Source of the DNA: Chitinophagales bacterium
GTDB taxonomy: Bacteria > Bacteroidota > Bacteroidia > Chitinophagales > UBA8649
Direction of reading: 5' to 3'
Length of the DNA stretch: 10,729 nt
NCBI GenBank assembly: GCA_016777395.1
Contig: JADHRO010000051.1
Span: 1-10,729 of the forward strand
Positions within the stretch are counted from its first letter, which is position 1; each line of letters starts with the position of its first letter. The notes beneath the pieces were generated by a model that was given only the letters and a program-made list of their open reading frames with translations, was not told the origin of the DNA and did no database searches. Made by a program: the position numbers and the translations under genes. Below, piece by piece: positions 5,929-10,729 of this stretch.

Positions 5929-6321
5929 AATTATTTGTTATTTTAAAAGTTATAAATATTTATTGAATTCTAAAGGTATAAAACCTTTTGTTTAGCTTTA
6001 AACCCCATAGAGAAATTTTTTGTTCATTAAAGCCTAATTAATTTATTAATCGGTCAAAAATTATTGCTGTTATTTTGTTTTAAAATATTAATAGCGTCTT
6101 TTTCGCCAAAACAAGAAAGGATGTAGGGTCGATAATTTTGTCTTTAAATATATTTTTGATGAAATGGCAGAGCATCAATCAACGCTTTGAATGAGAACTT
6201 ATTAATCCAGCAGGTAAATATGTATCTGTCGCGGAGAATGTGCAGATATGAGTAGTAGGGGCTTAAAAGCAAGAATTTAATAAACAATATATGCAATCAA
6301 TCTTTATTTTACCGTCAATAC
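5929..6321. other. 393-base AT-rich intergenic region between divergent peroxiredoxin and co-chaperone genes
   Basis: I find no plausible gene here: possible ORFs are a dozen codons or fewer, and no tRNA or rRNA pattern fits. It must contain two divergent promoters. The best -7-like sequences are TAATTTTG on the plus strand at 6133-6140 and TACCTTTA on the minus strand at 5978-5971. Neither has a -33 TTG at the expected spacing. Several short A/T inverted repeats are present: the 12-bp palindrome at 5952-5963; AAAGGT/ACCTTT at 5972-5977 and 5983-5988; ATTAAT repeated with a 2-nt gap at 6037-6050; and TATTTT/AAAATA at 6071-6087. The palindrome nearest the peroxiredoxin start is the most likely to matter. 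The stretch from about 6140 to 6321 is less A/T-extreme and has no recognisable signal. Confidence 0.5.
5952..5963. promoter_or_regulatory. 12-bp perfect palindrome upstream of the peroxiredoxin gene, possible operator
   Basis: ATAAATATTTAT reads identically on both strands and lies 24-35 nt upstream of the peroxiredoxin ATG, where a repressor or activator site would sit. A/T-rich dyads are typical of Fur/PerR-family regulators, which often control peroxidases. Against this, such palindromes arise easily by chance in DNA this A/T-rich. Confidence 0.25.
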
Positions 6322-7092
6322 ATGAAATCTAGCAGGTATATCAAATGGGTGCTCATGGTTTTGGGTGCTATGCGTTTTCGGATGTATGGAGCTTTCCTGG
6401 GGTTTTTCATTGGTATTTTTATTGAGGAGTGGCTTGAGGGAAAGTCTAGCCTATTTTTCAGATGGGGTAGTGGTGGAGGACCTGATTTTCAGTTAACCAA
6501 GTATCAGATAAAGTTGATTCAATGTACTGCTGCGATTCTAAATGTACAGCAAGTGATTAGTCGAAGTGAGAGTCAATTTATTCTCCGGTATTTTTATCGT
6601 CAATTTGGAAGGAAGAAGGGTAAATATGTCTATCAATGCTTAAAAAATGCGCTTGTTGCAAAGGTGGATTATCACCATGCTGCTAAAAGCATGCGCACCT
6701 TGCAAAGAGAAGGTAAAATTCAAGTGATTACTTTTTTGTTTGGATTAACTCAGGTAACTCCTTATTCAAATTTTAAGCAAGATAGAATTTTAGAAGACAT
6801 TGCAATGTTAATGGGGATGGCTCAACGAGATTTTGAAACCATTAAAAGAAAAACCAGCGAGAAAGAAAAACAAAAAACAAGTTATTTTCAATCAAGCAGT
6901 CAAAATATCGCCTATCAAGTGTTGGGAGTGAGTAAAGGGGTATCTGAGGAGGGGCTTAAAAAAGCATATCGCAAGATGGTCTTGAAATATCACCCAGATA
7001 AAACTAAAATTGCCAAAGATATTGCTTCCAAAAAATTTCAAGAAATCCAAGAGGCATATGACTCAATCCGACTAAGTAAAGGGATAAAGTAG
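6322..7092 (+). CDS. DjlA-like membrane-anchored J-domain protein with TerB domain
   Basis: A 256-aa Hsp70 co-chaperone candidate. A single hydrophobic segment (about residues 21-36, MYGAFLGFFIGIFIEE) anchors the protein in the inner membrane. A helical TerB/DjlA-type domain follows at about 55-175, then a polar linker (about 176-195, rich in Lys, Glu, Ser and Gln). The C-terminal J domain (about 196-253) begins with AYQVLGVSKGVSEEGLKKAYRK and contains the essential HPD tripeptide (His224-Pro225-Asp226, in YHPDK) and the helix KKFQEIQEAYD. This order matches E. coli DjlA. The HPD motif should stimulate DnaK ATPase, and the TerB domain probably selects clients at the membrane. The ATG at 6322 is the first in frame and sits just before a basic stretch and the membrane segment. 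It is monocistronic and converges on the phosphodiesterase gene with 16 nt between stops. Confidence 0.88.
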   Translation: MKSSRYIKWVLMVLGAMRFRMYGAFLGFFIGIFIEEWLEGKSSLFFRWGSGGGPDFQLTKYQIKLIQCTAAILNVQQVISRSESQFILRYFYRQFGRKKGKYVYQCLKNALVAKVDYHHAAKSMRTLQREGKIQVITFLFGLTQVTPYSNFKQDRILEDIAMLMGMAQRDFETIKRKTSEKEKQKTSYFQSSSQNIAYQVLGVSKGVSEEGLKKAYRKMVLKYHPDKTKIAKDIASKKFQEIQEAYDSIRLSKGIK

Positions 7093-7108
7093 TAACCTAA
7101 AAAACGAT

Positions 7109-7603
7109 TTAACGGGTACCTAATTCGATGACTTCAAGATTGGATAGGGTTTTATTTTTTATATGAAATCTAAGTAAGGTTCTGAGCTTATGAAATCCAT
7201 GTTTTCCAGCTGCACCTGGATTCATGCAGAGCATATTATATTTCTTATCGCGCATTACTTTCAAAATATGTGAATGACCGCAAATAAATAAATCTGGCGC
7301 TTTTATTTGCAAAATATCTCGTACTCGTGAAGTATATTTTCCGGGATAGCCGCCAATGTGCGTCATCCATATATCCATGTCCTCCATAACAAAACGATAA
7401 TCTAGTGGCAGCTCTTGTCGAATTTCTCTGTCATCGATATTGCCATAGACACCTCTCAAAGGCTTAAAAGCTCTTAGCTTATCGAGGAGCTGTGCATCTC
7501 CCACATCTCCTATATGCCATATTTCATCAACTTCTTTGAAGTACTCAAATACTTGAGGGTCTAGATAGGAATGGGTATCTGATATGAGTCCAATGGCAGG
7601 CAT
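7109..7603 (-). CDS. YfcE/MJ0936-type metallophosphoesterase
   Basis: A 164-aa single-domain calcineurin-like phosphoesterase, the usual length for this cytosolic phosphodiesterase family. The complete di-metal motif set is visible: SDTH (residues 8-11), IGDVGD (Asp33), YGNID (Asn55, Asp57), MTHIGG (His82) and CGHSH (109-112), plus the family's NPGAAGKHGFHK near residue 128. Family members hydrolyse artificial phosphodiesters, but natural substrates are generally unknown. The start at 7603 lies 1 nt after the yjjG stop (TAA-C-ATG), so it is the last gene of the minus-strand train porU2-miaA-yjjG. No hairpin terminator is visible in the 16 nt before the convergent co-chaperone gene. It is unrelated in architecture to the membrane-anchored phosphoesterase at 3866-5101, sharing only the catalytic fold. 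Confidence 0.92.
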   Translation of the reverse strand: MPAIGLISDTHSYLDPQVFEYFKEVDEIWHIGDVGDAQLLDKLRAFKPLRGVYGNIDDREIRQELPLDYRFVMEDMDIWMTHIGGYPGKYTSRVRDILQIKAPDLFICGHSHILKVMRDKKYNMLCMNPGAAGKHGFHKLRTLLRFHIKNKTLSNLEVIELGTR

Positions 7604-7604
7604 G

Positions 7605-8279
7605 TTAATTTTTCATCCATGTATCAATTTTGAAATTAGCTTTTACGCTTTGTTTTTTATCCTTTCTGTAATTGTACCAACAGGTATGGTAATTAAAATC
7701 GTGTCCTCCCTTGATATCTGATTTTGGATTATCTCCTATCACTAAAACACGATCCTTAATGGGGGAGTCAATTTGCTTGTGAACGTATTCGAAAAATGCA
7801 GGATGCGGTTTGGAAACGCCTAGCTCTTCAGAAATGAATATATGTTGGAAGTATTTTTTCATATCATGCTTTTCTAATCGGCTGTGCTGAGCGTCTTTCA
7901 AGCCATTGGTTATTATCGCCAATTGATGTGTTTGAGATAAATCTTTAATCAACTGCTCAGCGCCGGCTATCCATGAGGAATGGTGAATGAGAAGATCCAA
8001 ATACTTATCTGCCATTTTTTTATGATCTACTTCAGATGAGATATGCTTTAAAAATTCTTCAAATCTTCCATAACGAACTGCTTCTGCATCTACTTTTTGC
8101 TTTTCGAAATAATGCCAATATTTAGCATTTATAGGATGGTATGCTTTATAGGGCTCAGGATGAGTTAACTCAAAATGATCAACAAGATCAGCAAAAGCTT
8201 TTTTGGATACTTCGGTAAAATCTAGGAGCGTATTGTCTAAATCAAAAAGCAGCCAGTCGTATTGTTTAAATTCCTTCAT
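7605..8279 (-). CDS. yjjG: YjjG-family noncanonical pyrimidine nucleotidase (HAD superfamily)
   Basis: Cytosolic 5'-nucleotidase. E. coli YjjG prefers modified or noncanonical pyrimidine nucleoside monophosphates and helps clean the nucleotide pool (family knowledge). The 224-aa protein has all the HAD motifs: I, FDLDNTLLDF, with nucleophile Asp13 and acid/base Asp15; II, ITNG (Thr124-Gly126); III, Lys157 in SKPHP; and IV, GDNPKSDIKGG (Asp183, Asp188). A helical cap insert lies between motifs I and II (about 22-100). The ending GHDFNYHTCWYNYRKD fits the YjjG subfamily, although specificity within HAD enzymes is hard to fix by eye. The ATG overlaps the miaA stop (ATGA), which implies coupled translation, and the start region is part of a 10-bp tandem repeat. 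The next gene follows after 1 nt. Confidence 0.88.
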   Translation of the reverse strand: MKEFKQYDWLLFDLDNTLLDFTEVSKKAFADLVDHFELTHPEPYKAYHPINAKYWHYFEKQKVDAEAVRYGRFEEFLKHISSEVDHKKMADKYLDLLIHHSSWIAGAEQLIKDLSQTHQLAIITNGLKDAQHSRLEKHDMKKYFQHIFISEELGVSKPHPAFFEYVHKQIDSPIKDRVLVIGDNPKSDIKGGHDFNYHTCWYNYRKDKKQSVKANFKIDTWMKN

Positions 8280-8301
8280 TTATTTTCATTTATTTTCATT
8301 T
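8275..8301. repeat. 10-bp tandem repeat at the miaA/yjjG junction
   Basis: On the plus strand TTCATTTATT occurs twice in a row (8275-8284, 8285-8294), followed by a partial third copy TTCATTT (8295-8301) and a T run. On the minus strand this duplicates the ATGAAAATAA unit, so three evenly spaced ATGs precede yjjG. The last is the yjjG start, and the other two fall in the miaA C-terminal codons (M-K-I-N-E-N-K-stop). The unit length is not a multiple of three, so gain or loss of a copy would change the miaA C-terminus. Confidence 0.85.
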
Positions 8302-9199
8302 TTTTTTCCATGAAATCGATGATTTCTTTTTTTCTAGCTAATGGATTAATCCAATAAATTTCTTCATCTTTTTTAAACCAAGTTTGTTGACGTTTGGCAT
8401 AACGTCTAGAATTTCTTTTGATCAATTCAATGGCTTCATCTTTCTTGATCTTACCATCTAGAAATTCAAAGATTTCTTTGTAGCCAATGGTGTCTAAAGC
8501 CTTTTTGTTGCTATGAGGTAAAAAGTTCTGTACTTCTGCGATTAACTGGCTATCAATCATTTGATCGACTCGTTGGTTGATTCTTTCATAGAGCATAGCT
8601 CTATCCCAATTGTAGGCTAATTTTATAGTGTTGAATGATCTTGGCTGTGGAGCTTGACTGCGAAATGAGGAGTATGCCTTTCCTGAAGCATAGCATACTT
8701 CAAGTGCGCGCATTAATCTTCTAGGATTATCTAGATCAACTTCTAAAAAATAAACGGGATCTAACTCTCTTAACTCATCCCGCAAGGCTTGCAGCCCATT
8801 TTCCTTATAAAAGTTCATTGCTTTTAAACGAGATTCGGTATTTATCGATGGAAATGGGTCTATTCCGAACAAAACTGCATTGATGTACAGTCCAGAACCT
8901 CCAACCATTACAGCTACGTCATTCTTCTGGAAAATCTCATCCAATACCTGTAATGCATCTACTTCAAATTTACCAGCGTTATATTCTTGATCCACATCTA
9001 AGACATCAATGAAATGATGCTTTACCAGAGCTAACTCTTCTTGACTAGCCTTAGCTGTTCCAATATTCATGCCCTTATAAAATTGCCTTGAATCAGCGGA
9101 AACTATCTCTGTATTATAATGACGAGCCAGGTCAATAGCAAGCGATGTTTTACCAGTGGCCGTTGCTCCCATTACACTAATTAAATATTTTGGATTCAT
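8276..9199 (-). CDS. miaA: tRNA dimethylallyltransferase (tRNA delta(2)-isopentenylpyrophosphate transferase)
   Basis: Transfers the dimethylallyl group to N6 of adenosine 37 next to the anticodon in tRNAs reading UNN codons, which improves decoding. The 307-aa product has the usual length. Motifs in order are the P-loop GATATGKT (11-18), SADSRQFYKGMNIGTAK (34-50) with the catalytic Asp36, HHFIDVLDVDQEYNAGKF (61-78), GGSGLYINAVLFGID (100-114), NPRRLMRALEV, and the C-terminal DTIGYKEI and NSRRYAKRQQTWFKKD, a tRNA-contacting region. All key residues are present. The start at 9199 puts the P-loop at the usual position. It lies 36 nt after the porU2-like stop and overlaps yjjG by 4 nt. The last codons are lysine-rich and derive from the tandem repeat at 8275-8301. 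Confidence 0.97.
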   Translation of the reverse strand: MNPKYLISVMGATATGKTSLAIDLARHYNTEIVSADSRQFYKGMNIGTAKASQEELALVKHHFIDVLDVDQEYNAGKFEVDALQVLDEIFQKNDVAVMVGGSGLYINAVLFGIDPFPSINTESRLKAMNFYKENGLQALRDELRELDPVYFLEVDLDNPRRLMRALEVCYASGKAYSSFRSQAPQPRSFNTIKLAYNWDRAMLYERINQRVDQMIDSQLIAEVQNFLPHSNKKALDTIGYKEIFEFLDGKIKKDEAIELIKRNSRRYAKRQQTWFKKDEEIYWINPLARKKEIIDFMEKKMKINENK

Positions 9200-9235
9200 A
9201 CTTTTATACGAGATGTCTTGAAAATATTCTTAATA

Positions 9236-10729
9236 TTACCGTATTAGCACCATCTTGCCTAAACCTTTTTCAAAAAATTTATCGACTTGCTCAATACCGT
9301 AATGGTCAATATTTTCATTATTGATGGAAGATCGGATTCTGTAAAAATAGACACCATTAGCAAGAGGATCACCGTATTCATCTTTTCCATCCCACCAATA
9401 TTCAGATTTATTTAACCCAATATGAATTGGACCAAATTCGGCCTGTGAAACTTGTTTTACGACTGTACCTCTGATGTTTAAAATTTGAATATCAAAATTA
9501 CTTGGAACTTGTGATCCCGTTAAGGTGAAAATGAATTGTGTTCTTGTAGTGAAAGGATTGGGATAATTCAGTACATTAGATATCCTGGATTGGTTCTCTA
9601 CCTTAAATGAAATTTTATAATCATAGTAGACTTGTTCCGTAAGACGATTATCTGTTCCGCTAGATGAGTTTCCAGTTTTGTCTGTTGATTGAACAAGGAG
9701 CTCATACATTCCATCTCGCGGTAAATCATGGTTCAGAATTACTCTAGCTTCATTTTCTCCATTACTTGAGGCGGGTATAAACTGCGTCAAGGGATCCAGG
9801 TAGCTAACCCTAACAAGCGGCTCAGGAGAATTCCCATCTACACCTAAATATCTAAAATACAGGTTAATTAGGCTAGTGTCGTCTAAGGCTAAGAATTGAT
9901 TGTCATCCTTAAGTTGGATTAATATTTCGGGTTTGGCTGAAACCAAATCACCGTTTAATATTTTTCTTCCATCAAAACTTATATCCAATAACGGGTTGAT
10001 ATTGTCTTCCTCAACGGTAAATTTAAAATTGGCGAAGTTGTTGAAATGAAATTGTTCTAATTGATGACCTTGTTCGTATGGATTAGCCTCAATAAAAAGA
10101 CTATTTACTCCATTAAATCCGTTTAAGGTGTTTTGATTAAAGCTCAAATGCAGTGTGTCAAATCCGCGCAAGGAATCATACTGTTGATATAAAATTTCAA
10201 CATTATTAGTCGCATTTTGCAAGGTTTCTTTAACGGTCAAACTATCCATATCTGAATCGGTTATATTCTCGATAGCTACAGCCATTTCCCAGGTTTCTCC
10301 TTGCATTAAGGTATCCTTATTTAAAGCGAAATAGCGTAGGGGATTAATAGCTGCCTCTGGAGGTTTTTTATAAAGGACTCTCCAAAATAAAGGCTGTGTG
10401 GGCGTTCGGTCTAGATCATCGGATGTATTTAATCTCAATCTAAGGAAGGGGTACAGATTAGCATCTATGTTTAAGCCCATATTTGTTACCGCGGCAGGGA
10501 CGGTCATTAAAAGGGTTTCTATATTGCTATTAACTCCATAAATATCTACACTTTGCTCATCTTGACTTGGGCTCTCAAGTGCCTTGAAATCCCAATGAAA
10601 AGATCCCCAGTCTGCAGAAGGACCTATTAATGGGCTTCTGAAGTTTCCTGCTGTCCAGGTTCCGTCAATACTAAAAGTATTGGTAATTATATCGTTCCAA
10701 TTTTGACCAAAATTGACAATCGGGGTAAA
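9236..10729 (-). CDS. PorU2-like type IX secretion protein (C25 peptidase family), C-terminal part, cut by window edge
   Basis: The frame is open from the stop at 9238-9236 to the window end, giving 497 residues. The ATG at 10507 is internal, because the coding frame continues without a break for 74 codons to base 10729. The visible part is all-beta and extracellular in character. It starts with a jelly-roll-like segment (FSIDGTWTAGNFRSPLIGP). DANLYPFLRLRLNTSDD and FWRVLYKKPPEAAINPLRYF follow, then Ig/CARDB-like repeats. It ends in a FlgD-type Ig domain (about residues 384-497) with NYPNPFTTRTQFIF, the WWDGKDEYGD block and NGVYFYRIRSS. This arrangement matches PorU2, a relative of the T9SS sortase PorU. 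The caspase-like catalytic domain would lie upstream and is not visible, so peptidase activity is inferred from family resemblance. A large T9SS-secreted surface protein is the alternative. It is first in the train leading to miaA. Confidence 0.72.
   Translation of the reverse strand, partial: FTPIVNFGQNWNDIITNTFSIDGTWTAGNFRSPLIGPSADWGSFHWDFKALESPSQDEQSVDIYGVNSNIETLLMTVPAAVTNMGLNIDANLYPFLRLRLNTSDDLDRTPTQPLFWRVLYKKPPEAAINPLRYFALNKDTLMQGETWEMAVAIENITDSDMDSLTVKETLQNATNNVEILYQQYDSLRGFDTLHLSFNQNTLNGFNGVNSLFIEANPYEQGHQLEQFHFNNFANFKFTVEEDNINPLLDISFDGRKILNGDLVSAKPEILIQLKDDNQFLALDDTSLINLYFRYLGVDGNSPEPLVRVSYLDPLTQFIPASSNGENEARVILNHDLPRDGMYELLVQSTDKTGNSSSGTDNRLTEQVYYDYKISFKVENQSRISNVLNYPNPFTTRTQFIFTLTGSQVPSNFDIQILNIRGTVVKQVSQAEFGPIHIGLNKSEYWWDGKDEYGDPLANGVYFYRIRSSINNENIDHYGIEQVDKFFEKGLGKMVLIR

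Noticed and set aside
6133..6140. TAATTTTG as a -7 promoter element for the co-chaperone gene
   Set aside because: It matches the consensus, but no TTG lies 17-23 nt upstream and it is about 180 nt from the start codon.
6160..6230. Possible tRNA remnant (GGCAGAGCATC resembles a D-arm)
   Set aside because: No T-arm GTTCGA-type sequence, no acceptor stem and no consistent anticodon arm can be paired.
10505..10507. ATG at 10507 as the true start of the porU2-like gene
   Set aside because: The frame stays open for all 74 codons to the window edge with the same protein character, and no signal peptide follows this ATG.

Overview
The window looks like a chromosomal segment from an AT-rich member of the Bacteroidota. 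The evidence is the C-terminal part of a PorU2-like type IX secretion protein, a PorT-type outer-membrane beta-barrel protein, several families with a Bacteroidota flavour (the TerB/J-domain protein and the ABM-domain protein), A-rich leaders without Shine-Dalgarno motifs, and one good TTG / TAnnTTTG promoter. I cannot name the genus from the sequence.

Layout. At 1-342 (minus) lies the N-terminal part of aroA, cut by the window edge. The tRNA methyltransferase gene trmL (444-902, plus) diverges from it. trmL converges, with only 4 nt between stops, on a minus-strand operon running from 2477 to 907: a 90-aa hypothetical, an ABM-domain protein and aroB. A short divergent control region (2478-2578) separates this operon from a plus-strand pair, a PorT-like beta-barrel protein and a DinB-like putative metal protein (2579-3729). 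Next come two minus-strand single genes, a membrane-anchored metallophosphoesterase (3866-5101) and a typical 2-Cys peroxiredoxin (5299-5928). The peroxiredoxin has a textbook intrinsic terminator at 5234-5279. A 393-base AT-rich non-coding stretch follows, then a plus-strand TerB/J-domain co-chaperone (6322-7092). The rest is a compact minus-strand gene train: a porU2-like gene (9236 to beyond 10729), miaA, yjjG and a YfcE-type phosphodiesterase, with gaps of 36, -4 and 1 nt.

Functionally this is mostly housekeeping. There are two shikimate-pathway enzymes (AroA, AroB), two tRNA modification enzymes acting on the anticodon loop (TrmL at position 34, MiaA at position 37), peroxide defence, nucleotide clean-up and cell-envelope components. 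I found no CRISPR array, transposon, phage gene, RNA gene or new defence-type system. The items most worth a second look are the missing ATG/GTG start of aroA, the PorU2-like protein linked to miaA, the unexplained 90-aa protein and ABM protein co-transcribed with aroB, a 10-bp tandem duplication at the miaA/yjjG junction, and inverted repeats in the two main control regions.
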